Shown here piece after piece: positions 6,830-14,556 of a stretch of DNA of 20,275 bases. The position numbers and the translations under genes are program-made. Source of the DNA: DATBLZ01 sp036555065 (GTDB lineage Bacteria > Pseudomonadota > Gammaproteobacteria > Steroidobacterales > Rariloculaceae); contig DATBLZ010000012.1 of NCBI GenBank assembly GCA_036555065.1, forward strand, positions 1-20,275. Direction: 5' to 3'. The notes under the pieces were generated by a model. It was not told the DNA's origin. It saw nothing but the letters and a program-made list of their open reading frames with translations, and did not search any database. Every line of letters starts with the position of its first letter. Position 1 is the stretch's first letter.

Positions 6830-9211
6830 CTAGAAGGCTTGGCCGATCGAGAACTGGAAGCGCTCCACCTCGTCGGCGTAGTAACGATCCGTAGCGTCAT
6901 CGGAATTTAGAGGCGTCGCATAGCTGAACCGGAGAAGACCCAACGGCGCTAGCCATTCGACGGCGACTCCGACCGACCGTTTCAACCTATCATAATCGAA
7001 ATCGTAATCGATTGGATCGCCGAGCTTGTCGTAGAACGAGACTCCGCCCGTGTGGAACACGTTGCCCATATCGTAAAAGACCGACATGCGCGTATTGCCG
7101 CGGATCTTCTCGGGCGTCGGCAACAAGAGCTCGACCTGGGTCGCAAAGAGCAGATTCCCGCCGTTCGGATTCGTGAGCGAATCTCTCGGACCGAGGTAGC
7201 TCTCCTTGAAGCCGCGGACCGTGTTCGGCCCGCCGCCATAGAAGTTGCGGTAAGGGGGCAGCGCCGTCGTGTCGCCGTAGGCATCGCCGAAATCGACTTC
7301 CGAGCTGATCGCTAGGCGCAGCGGGCCGAAGAATGGGAAAAACTTTTCGAGGTTGAACGTCGTTACGTAATATTCGACGTCGCTGCCCGGAATGGCGGCT
7401 TGAACGTTCGCAAAGAGGCGCATGCCGGCATCGGGAAAGAGCACGCGATTGCGCGAGTCGTGCGCCCAGCCTAGGACGAGATCGGCCGAGCTCACCTGCG
7501 TGCCGTAGACACCGTACGCGGGGTCGACCGCGTACGGCTCGCCATTGTTGAGCACCCATTCGCGCGCTTGGTCGGAGCTGTAGGGGCTCGTGAGCATATC
7601 CGCAGACTGGAGCGCGAAACCGAAGCGGAAAGTTTGCACTTCGCTGATCGGCATTCCCCACGTGATGCCGGTCGTGAACGTCTTCGTGGAGAAATCCGAG
7701 GTCGACGACGTGTACTGCGAGATGTCCTGATATTGGAACGCAATCTGCCGCGACAAGCCGTCGATCGTGCGGTATGGATTCGTGAAATCGAGGGCATAGA
7801 CCTTGTAGTACTCCCCGCCGCTCAAATTGAGCGAAACGCGGTTGCCCGTGCCCATGAAGTTCGAATGGATGAAATTGCCGCCGATGATGATGCCTTGCGA
7901 CTCCGAGTACCCGAGGCTGCCGCCGAACTGCCCCGGCAGGCCCTCCTCGATCTCGAAATCGACGTCGACTTGGTCGGGGCTGCCCGGGACCGGCGTCGTC
8001 TCGTGCTCGACGGATTCGACGTATGGGAGTCGCTGCAGGCGCACCTTGGAGAGCTCCACGAGATCGTTCGACAAGTAGCCGCCTTCGAGCTGCCGCATCT
8101 CGCGTCGAAACACTTCGTCGTTGATGCTGTCGGTGCCGTTGAAGTTGATGCGGCGGACGTAGACTCGATTCTGCGGCTCGATGAAGATCGTAATCGCGAC
8201 CTCTTTCGTCTCCTGGTTGAGATCGGGCAACGAACGCACTTCGGCGAACGCATAGCCGTCTCGCCCGAGCCGCAGCTTCATTGCCTCTTCGGTGAACGTC
8301 AGGAGTTGCTGCGAGAAAATCTGCCCCGGCGACGGCAAGATCAGAGCGCGCAGCTCGTCGGCCGGCACGACCATCTCGCCGGCGAGGCGCACGTCGGAGA
8401 TCGTGTAGCGCTCTCCTTCGATGATCCCGATCGTGACGAAGATGTCGGTCTTGTCGGGCGAGATCGCGACGCGAACATCATCGACGCGAAAATCGGCGAA
8501 GCCGCGATCCATGTAGAAGGAGCGCAGCTTCTCGAGATCGCCTTCGAGCGCTTCCTTGCCGTAGCGGTCGTCGTTCCTGATGAACGACAGGAAATTGCCG
8601 GTGCTGAGCTCGAAACCTTCGAGAATCTCCTTGTCCTCGAACTGCGTGTTGCCGACGATGTTGATTTGCCGAATTTTGGCGCGGTCTCCCTCGACGATGT
8701 CGATCGACACACGTACGCGGTTGTCGGGCAAATCTTCGACTTTCGGCGTAATGCGCGCGCCGTACTTGCCGCGACCGTAGTACTCATCGGTGAGCACCTG
8801 CGTGACCTCCTGAAGGATCGACCGATTGAAGGTCTTGCCGGCCGCAAGCCCCACGTTCGTCATCGATTTCTCGAGGTCCTCGTCCTTGATGTCCTTGTTG
8901 CCGTCGAACGTGAACTCCTCGATCGTCGGACGCTCGAGGACGACGATGATCAGCGTGTCACCCTCGCGGCGGAACTCCATATCCTGAAAAAACCCGGTCT
9001 CCCACAACGCGCGAAAAGCCTCGCGCTCGCGCTCATCGTCGAGCGTGTCGCCGATATTGATCGGCAAATAGTTGTATATCGTGCCCTCGGAGATCCGCTG
9101 CGCGCCTTCGACGCGAAAATCGCGCACGACCCAAGGGTCCGCGGCGTTGGCCGCGCCTGCGGCACCGAGCAAGATGAGCGAAGCGAATGCGAGCTTCCCG
9201 CCGCCGGTCAC
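6830..9211 (-). CDS. bamA: Outer membrane protein assembly factor BamA
   Basis: Central Omp85 component that folds beta-barrels into the outer membrane. 793 aa: a signal peptide with cleavage after ANA (residues 21-23), then five POTRA domains over about residues 25-420 (starting WVVRDFRVEGAQRISEGTIYNYLPI), then a 16-strand barrel. The conserved VRGF of loop 6 is at residues 665-668 in GGGPNTVRGFKESYLGPRD, and the protein ends in phenylalanine (FSIGQAF) as expected for an outer-membrane barrel. The start is GTG 9211, overlapping the rseP stop as GTGA; it gives a compact signal peptide. An in-frame TTG slightly upstream is possible but would add residues before the signal. Placed rseP-bamA-skp, the usual gammaproteobacterial order. 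Confidence 0.97.
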   Translation of the reverse strand: MTGGGKLAFASLILLGAAGAANAADPWVVRDFRVEGAQRISEGTIYNYLPINIGDTLDDEREREAFRALWETGFFQDMEFRREGDTLIIVVLERPTIEEFTFDGNKDIKDEDLEKSMTNVGLAAGKTFNRSILQEVTQVLTDEYYGRGKYGARITPKVEDLPDNRVRVSIDIVEGDRAKIRQINIVGNTQFEDKEILEGFELSTGNFLSFIRNDDRYGKEALEGDLEKLRSFYMDRGFADFRVDDVRVAISPDKTDIFVTIGIIEGERYTISDVRLAGEMVVPADELRALILPSPGQIFSQQLLTFTEEAMKLRLGRDGYAFAEVRSLPDLNQETKEVAITIFIEPQNRVYVRRINFNGTDSINDEVFRREMRQLEGGYLSNDLVELSKVRLQRLPYVESVEHETTPVPGSPDQVDVDFEIEEGLPGQFGGSLGYSESQGIIIGGNFIHSNFMGTGNRVSLNLSGGEYYKVYALDFTNPYRTIDGLSRQIAFQYQDISQYTSSTSDFSTKTFTTGITWGMPISEVQTFRFGFALQSADMLTSPYSSDQAREWVLNNGEPYAVDPAYGVYGTQVSSADLVLGWAHDSRNRVLFPDAGMRLFANVQAAIPGSDVEYYVTTFNLEKFFPFFGPLRLAISSEVDFGDAYGDTTALPPYRNFYGGGPNTVRGFKESYLGPRDSLTNPNGGNLLFATQVELLLPTPEKIRGNTRMSVFYDMGNVFHTGGVSFYDKLGDPIDYDFDYDRLKRSVGVAVEWLAPLGLLRFSYATPLNSDDATDRYYADEVERFQFSIGQAF

Positions 9212-10587
9212 GTGCCGAATATCCGCGTCAAGTCGTTGTAGAACACGAAGCTCATTAGCACGATCAGCAACGCGAGCCCGACTTGTTGTCCCAGCGCCAG
9301 CGCCCGCTCCGAGAGCGGCGCGCCCTTGAGCCACTCCGCGACTTGGAAAACGATCTGCCCGCCGTCGAGAATCGGCACGGGCAACAGGTTCATGATGCCG
9401 AGACTGATGCTCACGAGCGCGAGAAATCCCAGGAACGATGTGAATCCCGCTGCGGCCGACTCGCCGGCGTAGTCGGCAATCATGATCGGACCCGAGACGC
9501 TGCGCAGCGAGACATCGCCAACGAGCATGTGGCCGAGCAAGCGCACCGTCATCGCGGACATCTCCCAGGTCTTCGCGATGCTTCGCGGGATCGCGTCGAT
9601 CACGCTATAACGTTGCTCGGCCCTGATGCGCGCGGCGATGTCCTCAGGCAGTCGGCCGTGCGTTCCTATGCGCCCGACCGCGACGCCGTTCTCCTCCACG
9701 ACACCGATCGTCAGCGGAAATTCCATCTCCGCCCCGTTGCGCAAGACCCGTATGGTCACGGTATCGCGCGGGTGCGGTTGGATGAGCTCGACGAGCTGTT
9801 GCCAGCTCTGCACCGACGTGCCGCCCACGGCGAGCACGCGATCGCCGGCACGCAGTCCCGCCGTCTCCGCGGCCGAGCCGGAATCGACCGTCACGATCTC
9901 GACAGGCATCAAGGAGACACCGGGCCCGGGCGTGAAGCCGAGCCCTTTGAACAATGCGTCGGGCTCGGTCAGCTCGCCAACGCGGTCACGCGCATCGAGC
10001 TCGACGCTGCGCGGCTCGTCGTCGAGCGCTTGGACTCTAAGATCAATGACGCCGTCGGCCAGGAGCTCGTCGTAAACGGCGAGCACCGCGTCCTCGAGCG
10101 TCGCCGTCGCCTGTCCGCCGACGTGTGTAATGATGTCGCCCGCGCGCAGCCCGGATTCCGCCGCGACCGATCCCGGCGTGACTGCGTCGACGATCGGGCG
10201 GATGCCCGGCTGGCCCGTGATGAATAAAACCCAATAAGCGAGCAGCGCGAACAAAAAATTGAACGCCGGGCCCGCGAGGAGCACGGCGATCCGCTGCGGG
10301 ATGGGGCGCCGATTGAACGCGCGCGAGGCCTCGTGCGCTTCGACGGGCGCTTCACGCTCGTCGAGGATCTTGACGTATCCGCCGAGCGGGATCGACGAGA
10401 GCCAATACTCTACGCGGTCCGGATCGCGTCCCGTCCATTTCCAGAGCGGCTTGCCAAAGCCGATCGAGAAGCGCAGCACCTTGAAACCGAGCCGGCGTGC
10501 GGCCCAGAAATGGCCGTACTCATGCGCGGCAACGAGCACGCTGATGGCAACGACGAACGCAATGACCGAAGACAGGAATTCCGGCAT
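9208..10587 (-). CDS. rseP: Site-2 intramembrane zinc metalloprotease RseP
   Basis: Inner-membrane protease that cuts anti-sigma factor RseA after DegS in the sigma-E envelope stress pathway, and removes signal-peptide remnants. The 459-aa product has HEYGH at residues 22-26 in the first transmembrane segment (zinc ligands H22 and H26, catalytic E23). Two PDZ domains follow in the periplasmic part (TPGSVAAESGLRAGDIITHVGG and DSGSAAETAGLRAGDRVLAVGG), then the LDGG motif with D408 as third zinc ligand and a last membrane helix. The start is ATG 10587. No good Shine-Dalgarno is present: a REP-like repeat ends 3 nt upstream. The stop overlaps bamA. dxr, which normally precedes rseP, is absent. 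Confidence 0.97.
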   Translation of the reverse strand: MPEFLSSVIAFVVAISVLVAAHEYGHFWAARRLGFKVLRFSIGFGKPLWKWTGRDPDRVEYWLSSIPLGGYVKILDEREAPVEAHEASRAFNRRPIPQRIAVLLAGPAFNFLFALLAYWVLFITGQPGIRPIVDAVTPGSVAAESGLRAGDIITHVGGQATATLEDAVLAVYDELLADGVIDLRVQALDDEPRSVELDARDRVGELTEPDALFKGLGFTPGPGVSLMPVEIVTVDSGSAAETAGLRAGDRVLAVGGTSVQSWQQLVELIQPHPRDTVTIRVLRNGAEMEFPLTIGVVEENGVAVGRIGTHGRLPEDIAARIRAEQRYSVIDAIPRSIAKTWEMSAMTVRLLGHMLVGDVSLRSVSGPIMIADYAGESAAAGFTSFLGFLALVSISLGIMNLLPVPILDGGQIVFQVAEWLKGAPLSERALALGQQVGLALLIVLMSFVFYNDLTRIFGT

Positions 10588-10590
10588 CGA

Positions 10591-10615
10591 GAATCGCGGC
10601 TACTACCGCTCCTAC
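10591..10615 (-). repeat. REP-like repeat directly upstream of rseP
   Basis: On the minus strand: GTAGGAGCGG, TAGTA, GCCGCGATTC. The arms match the consensus exactly and the centre is changed. It ends 3 nt before the rseP ATG, so the rseP leader consists of this repeat. It forms a tandem with the copy at 10625-10649, same orientation, 9 nt apart. Confidence 0.8.
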
Positions 10616-10624
10616 GTTGCTAAA

Positions 10625-10649
10625 AGATCGCGGTCAAAGCCGCACCCAC
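10625..10649 (-). repeat. REP-like repeat in the cdsA-rseP gap
   Basis: On the minus strand: GTGGGTGCGG, CTTTG, ACCGCGATCT, a somewhat degenerate copy. Together with the neighbouring copy it occupies part of the 141-nt gap (10588-10728) where dxr is normally found. The rest of the gap holds a small stem (GGCGC at 10666-10670 with GCGCC at 10678-10682) and no recognisable gene or terminator. Confidence 0.65.
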
Positions 10650-10728
10650 GTTGAATTGTACCCGCGGCGCATCAGGCGCGCCCGGCAGCCAGCATAGGTT
10701 TAATTCAGCCGTAATGTTGCTGCGGGTT

Positions 10729-11529
10729 TCAGCCCACGAGGCCCGTGATGCGCAGACCCGCAGCGTACACGGGAACGGCCGCAATCAGACCGTCGATGCG
10801 GTCCATGACGCCGCCGTGGCCGGGTAAGAGCCGGCCCGTGTCTTTGAGCCCCACGTTTCGTTTGAGCATGCTTACCGTAAGGTCGCCGACGACGGATACG
10901 AGGGCCGTCGCTGCCGCCACAGCGAGCAGCGGCAGGAGCGCAAGCGCGAGCCATACGCTCGCTGCCGAGGCAACGACGAGCGCGAGCAATACGCCACCGC
11001 CCACGCCCTCCCAAGTCTTGCCCGGACTCACGCGCGGCGCGAGCTTGACTCGGCCGACCAACCTTCCCGCGGCATAGGCGCCGACGTCCGCGGCCCAGAC
11101 GAGCGCCATCGCGAGCAGCGCGAGCTCAGGGCCACGCCCCGACGACGCGTGCACGAACACGAGAGTCACCCACGCCGGCAAGAGCGCAAGCGGGCCGGCG
11201 GCGACGACCGCCGTGAGCGCGATGGGCCGTGGAAACGTCAGAATGCCGACGAGTGCGAGGGCCCAACCCGCAAGGGCAACGATGAGCACGACATCCACTG
11301 CCGAGCGCGACAGCGGCTGCCAGGCCAGCACGCTGAGCGCGAGCACGAACAGAGCGGCGTAGATCGAGCGGCCGACGCCGCCGAGCTTCGCGAGACCTCC
11401 CCACTCCCACGCACCCGCGACCCAAAGGAGCGCGAGCACGCCGGCCATGTAAGCCGTCTGGAGAAACAAGATCGATGCGGTGATCACCACGCCGAGCACG
11501 AGGCCCGTGATGATGCGCGGTACTAGCAA
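10729..11529 (-). CDS. cdsA: Phosphatidate cytidylyltransferase (CDP-diglyceride synthase)
   Basis: Integral inner-membrane enzyme making CDP-diacylglycerol from phosphatidic acid and CTP, the precursor of all phospholipids. 266 aa with about seven or eight hydrophobic segments. The family signature is complete near the C-terminus: SMLKRNVGLKDTGRLLPGHGG followed by VMDRID. VWAADVGAYAAGRLVGR and KLAPRVSPGKTWEG precede it. The start is TTG 11529, giving MLVPRIITGLVLG, which matches the usual CdsA beginning; GAGG lies about 7 nt upstream and the start overlaps the uppS end by 7 nt. No ATG fits: the frame upstream is only a uppS shadow. The next gene is rseP, not dxr. Confidence 0.95.
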   Translation of the reverse strand: MLVPRIITGLVLGVVITASILFLQTAYMAGVLALLWVAGAWEWGGLAKLGGVGRSIYAALFVLALSVLAWQPLSRSAVDVVLIVALAGWALALVGILTFPRPIALTAVVAAGPLALLPAWVTLVFVHASSGRGPELALLAMALVWAADVGAYAAGRLVGRVKLAPRVSPGKTWEGVGGGVLLALVVASAASVWLALALLPLLAVAAATALVSVVGDLTVSMLKRNVGLKDTGRLLPGHGGVMDRIDGLIAAVPVYAAGLRITGLVG

Positions 11530-12281
11530 TTCGCGGCCTCGATTTGCTCTCCCGTCCTGCCGAAGCGGCGCTGGCGTTGCGCGTAGAGAGCAAACGCGCG
11601 TTCGAGCTCGGCCGTATCGAAGGCAGGCCACAAGACATCGGAAAAATAGAGCTCGCTGTAGGCCATGTCCCAGATCAGGAAGTTGCTGATCCGCTGCTCG
11701 CCGCCCGTGCGGATCAGGAGATCGACGGGCGGAAGCTCGGCTGTTTCGAGCGCGCGGGCGAACCGAGCTTCGTTGATCGCGCTCGGCTCGAGCGCGCCGA
11801 TCGCGACCTCGCCGGCGAGCTTGCGTGCCGCTTGCACGATGTCCCAACGGCCGCCGTAGGCGACCGCAATCGTGAGCTGCATTCGGGAATTGCGCGCGGT
11901 GCGCCGCTCGGCTCTACGTGCGGCCGCGTCGAGCCCCGGGCTCAACTTGCCGCGGTCGCCGATGAACGCGAGCCGGATGCCGTTGCGATCGAGCTCGTCC
12001 ACTTCGCGATCGAGCGCCTCGAGAAACAGGCGCATGAGGCCGCGCACTTCCTCCGGCGGCCGCTTCCAGTTCTCGCTCGAGAACGCGAACAACGTCAGCT
12101 GGCCGACGCCGTGCGCCGCGCAATACTCGACCGTCGCGCGCACGGGCTTGATGCCGGCTTTGTGGCCGCTCGCGCGCGGCAATGCGCGTTGCCGCGCCCA
12201 TCGACCATTGCCATCCATGATGATGGCGAGGTGATTCGGCACTGGCGACTGCGGTTGTGGGTCGGCGGGGACGGCGGCCAT
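11523..12281 (-). CDS. uppS: Undecaprenyl diphosphate synthase (cis-prenyltransferase)
   Basis: Soluble/peripheral cis-prenyltransferase extending farnesyl-PP with isopentenyl-PP to C55-PP, the lipid carrier for peptidoglycan and O-antigen. The 252-aa product has HLAIIMDGNGRWA with catalytic D23, GHKAG, TLFAFSSENWKRP, and RTGGEQRISNFLIWDMAYSELYF near the C-terminus, the complete signature set. The ATG at 12281 follows the frr stop by 10 nt, and the first 16 residues are a Pro-rich leader before the conserved core. The gene overlaps cdsA. Its substrate supply depends on an isoprenoid route whose usual neighbour gene (dxr) is missing from this cluster. Confidence 0.97.
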   Translation of the reverse strand: MAAVPADPQPQSPVPNHLAIIMDGNGRWARQRALPRASGHKAGIKPVRATVEYCAAHGVGQLTLFAFSSENWKRPPEEVRGLMRLFLEALDREVDELDRNGIRLAFIGDRGKLSPGLDAAARRAERRTARNSRMQLTIAVAYGGRWDIVQAARKLAGEVAIGALEPSAINEARFARALETAELPPVDLLIRTGGEQRISNFLIWDMAYSELYFSDVLWPAFDTAELERAFALYAQRQRRFGRTGEQIEAANC

Positions 12282-12291
12282 CTGTGGAACG

Positions 12292-12849
12292 CTAGAACGT
12301 CATGATCTCGGTTTCTTTTTCTTTGAGTAGCGCGTCCACCTGCGCGATGTTGCCGTCCGTGAGTTTCTGAATCTCGTCATGAACGCGGCGGTCCTCGTCG
12401 GCCGTGATCATCTTTTCCTTGAGCAGCTCTTTGACGTCGTTGAGCGCATCGCGCCGCACGTTGCGAACGGCGACACGCGCGCCTTCGGCCTCGTGGCGAA
12501 CCGTTTTGACGAGATCTCTGCGCCGCTCCTCGGTCATCGGCGGCAGCGGCACGCGGATGACGTTCCCGGCACTCACCGGAGTCAAACCGAGATCAGACGT
12601 CAAGATCGCCTTTTCAACGACGGCGACCATCTTGTTTTCCCACGGCGCGACCGTCAGCGTGCGCGCATCCTCGACCGCGACGGTTGCGACCTGATTGACG
12701 GGCACGCGTGTGCCGTAGTACTCGACGGTGATGTGCTCGAGGAGCCCTGCGTGCGCTCGGCCGGTCCGGAGTCGCCGCATCTCCTCCTTGAGGGCATCGA
12801 TGCACTTCTTCATGCGCTGGGTCGCGTCGTGCTTGATGTCGTTGATCAC
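12292..12849 (-). CDS. frr: Ribosome recycling factor
   Basis: Splits post-termination ribosomes together with EF-G. 185 aa, exactly the family's usual length: a three-helix bundle starting DATQRMKKCIDALKEEMRRLRTGRAH, with the beta-domain segment EYYGTRVPVNQVATV and the C-terminal helix ending EKETEIMTF. The start is GTG 12849, overlapping the pyrH stop as GTGA, so the pair is probably translationally coupled. Ends 10 nt before uppS. Confidence 0.98.
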   Translation of the reverse strand: MINDIKHDATQRMKKCIDALKEEMRRLRTGRAHAGLLEHITVEYYGTRVPVNQVATVAVEDARTLTVAPWENKMVAVVEKAILTSDLGLTPVSAGNVIRVPLPPMTEERRRDLVKTVRHEAEGARVAVRNVRRDALNDVKELLKEKMITADEDRRVHDEIQKLTDGNIAQVDALLKEKETEIMTF

Positions 12850-13595
12850 GCGCCCGTACCCGTCATTGCGACGTTGTTACCGACGGCGGTGCCCACGACG
12901 TCCCCTTTGACGAGGCGCATGAGATCGCCGTGATTGTTGAGATTGAAAACGACGACCGGCAAATTGTTGTCGCGGCACATGACGATCGCCGTTGCGTCCA
13001 TGACGCGCAGGCGGTCGGTCAAAACCTTGTCGAACGACAGCGCGCCGTAGCGCTTGGCACCGGGATCGGTCAGCGGATCGGCCGAGTAGACGCCATCCAC
13101 CTTCGTCGCTTTCATGAGAACGTCGGCGCCGATCTCGATCGCGCGCAACGCCGCCGCCGTGTCGGTCGTGAAGAACGGGTTGCCCGTGCCTGCGGCAAAG
13201 ATCACGACTCGGCCCTTCTCGAGGTGCCGGATCGCACGGCGGCGAATGTAGTCTTCACAGACCTCGTGGATCTGCAGTGCCGACATCACGCGCGCGACGG
13301 CGCCTTTGCGCTCGAGCGCATCCTGCAGCGCCAGCGAGTTGATGACCGTGGCGAGCATGCCCATGTGGTCGGCGGTGACGCGGTCCATGCCGGCTTCGGC
13401 GAGTCCGGCGCCGCGAAAGATGTTCCCGCCGCCGATGACGAGGCCTACCTGGACGCCGAGCGCGGTCACTTCGGCGATATCAGCCGCGACGCGTTGGATG
13501 ACGGCGGGATCGATCCCGTACGACTGCTCGCCGAGCAGCGCCTCACCGCTGAGCTTCAGCAGAATCCGTCGGTAGGCTGGCGTATCCTGCGCCAT
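12846..13595 (-). CDS. pyrH: Uridylate kinase (UMP kinase)
   Basis: Hexameric bacterial UMP kinase of the amino acid kinase fold; phosphorylates UMP to UDP, feeding UTP/CTP and hence the nucleotide-sugar and CDP-lipid steps encoded downstream. The 249-aa product has YRRILLKLSGEAL, VIGGGNIFRG, the FFTTDTAAALRAIEIGADVLMKATKVDGVY block, and VMDATAIVMCRDNNLPVVVFN. ATG 13595 is preceded by GAGG at about 6 nt. The 95-nt gap from tsf contains a pair of inverted REP-like repeats, and I see no convincing separate pyrH promoter there. The stop overlaps the frr GTG. Confidence 0.98.
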   Translation of the reverse strand: MAQDTPAYRRILLKLSGEALLGEQSYGIDPAVIQRVAADIAEVTALGVQVGLVIGGGNIFRGAGLAEAGMDRVTADHMGMLATVINSLALQDALERKGAVARVMSALQIHEVCEDYIRRRAIRHLEKGRVVIFAAGTGNPFFTTDTAAALRAIEIGADVLMKATKVDGVYSADPLTDPGAKRYGALSFDKVLTDRLRVMDATAIVMCRDNNLPVVVFNLNNHGDLMRLVKGDVVGTAVGNNVAMTGTGA

Positions 13596-13641
13596 CGAAT
13601 CCTCGTACGTCGCGCCGTGCGTAGCTTACCGCAAAAGAGCT

Positions 13642-13694
13642 GTGGGGGCGGCCTTAGCCGCGATTCGAACGGTCGCGGCTGAAGCCGCTTCTAC
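13642..13694. repeat. Inverted pair of REP-like repeats (REPIN-like) between tsf and pyrH
   Basis: Plus-strand copy at 13642-13666 (GTGGGGGCGG, CCTTA, GCCGCGATTC) and minus-strand copy at 13670-13694 (GTAGAAGCGG, CTTCA, GCCGCGACCG), separated by three bases. The two can fold on each other into one long hairpin in the tsf-pyrH transcript. The minus-strand copy starts inside the last tsf sense codon, so its TAG is the tsf stop codon. Confidence 0.85.
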
Positions 13695-14530
13695 GCTTGG
13701 GCGGACTTGTCGATTCCTTCGCCGACCTCGTAGCGTAGGAAGCGCTTGACGGTCGCACCCTTCGCCTTGAGCAGCTCGCGGACGCGCTTGTCCGGGTCCT
13801 TCACGAACTGCTGGCCGACGAGCGTGATCTCATCGAAGTGCTTGCGCAGTTTTCCCTCGACCATCTTCACGACGATCTCCGGCGGCTTGCCTTCTTGCGC
13901 GGCCAGAGCGCTGAAAATCTCGCGCTCCTTGGCGAGATCGGCGGCCGGCACGTCGTCGATCGAAACATAGCGCGGCGACGTCGCGGCAACCTGCATCGCG
14001 AGATCACGCGCGAGCTCCGCGTTGGCGCTCTCGAGCTCGACGAGCGCCCCGATGCGGTTCATGTGTGCATAGGCCCCGACGGCTCCCTTGCCCGTGAGCA
14101 CGCCGATGCGGCGCACGGCGATGTTCTCACCGACCTTCGCAACGAGCGCGCGGCGCGCTTCTTCCAGCGATTGCCCGCCCGCTTCGAGGCGCATGAGGTC
14201 GTCGAGATTTTTCGGTTTATGCAGAAGCGCGAGCTTGCCAACGAGATCGGCGAACTGACGAAAGTTCGCGTCGTTGGCCGCGAAATCGGTTTCCGAATTG
14301 ACTTCTATGAGGGCGTGGTAGCCCGCACCCGCGTCGCTGACGACGAGCACTTTGCCCTCCGCAGCGACGCGCCCCGACTTCTTGTCCGCTTTCGCCTGGC
14401 CCGCTTTGCGGAGACTGTCGGCGGCCACGTCCGCGTCGCCGGCCGCCTCGACGAGCGCCTTCTTGCAATCCATCATGCCCGCACCCGTGCGGTCACGGAG
14501 CTGCTTCACCATCTCGGGTGTCACTTCCAT
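13691..14530 (-). CDS. tsf: Translation elongation factor Ts
   Basis: Nucleotide exchange factor for EF-Tu. 279 aa: the N-terminal UBA-like domain (VTPEMVKQLRDRTGAGMMDCKKAL), the core with HALIEVNSETDFAAND (the Asp-Phe pair that disrupts Mg binding in EF-Tu), a coiled-coil and the C-terminal FLRYEVGEGI segment. I chose ATG 14530 because AAGGA lies upstream at proper spacing and the protein then starts MEVTPEM; an upstream in-frame extension overlaps rpsB and is unlikely. It sits 26 nt after rpsB and is probably co-transcribed from the rpsB promoter. The stop codon TAG is contributed by a REP-like repeat. Confidence 0.98.
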   Translation of the reverse strand: MEVTPEMVKQLRDRTGAGMMDCKKALVEAAGDADVAADSLRKAGQAKADKKSGRVAAEGKVLVVSDAGAGYHALIEVNSETDFAANDANFRQFADLVGKLALLHKPKNLDDLMRLEAGGQSLEEARRALVAKVGENIAVRRIGVLTGKGAVGAYAHMNRIGALVELESANAELARDLAMQVAATSPRYVSIDDVPAADLAKEREIFSALAAQEGKPPEIVVKMVEGKLRKHFDEITLVGQQFVKDPDKRVRELLKAKGATVKRFLRYEVGEGIDKSAQA

Positions 14531-14556
14531 AGTAGTTCCTTGGCGACCGTCGCTCG

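Noticed and set aside
7568..9241. 557-codon plus-strand open frame opposite bamA
   Set aside because: Antisense of the POTRA region. BamA motifs are intact on the minus strand and this frame shows no recognisable motif or start signal.
9283..10227. Plus-strand open frame opposite rseP
   Set aside because: Antisense shadow of the PDZ and LDGG region of RseP, with low-complexity composition.
10616..10728. Possible dxr remnant
   Set aside because: I looked for the GSTGSIG start motif or a C-terminal fragment on the minus strand and saw none in this short stretch.
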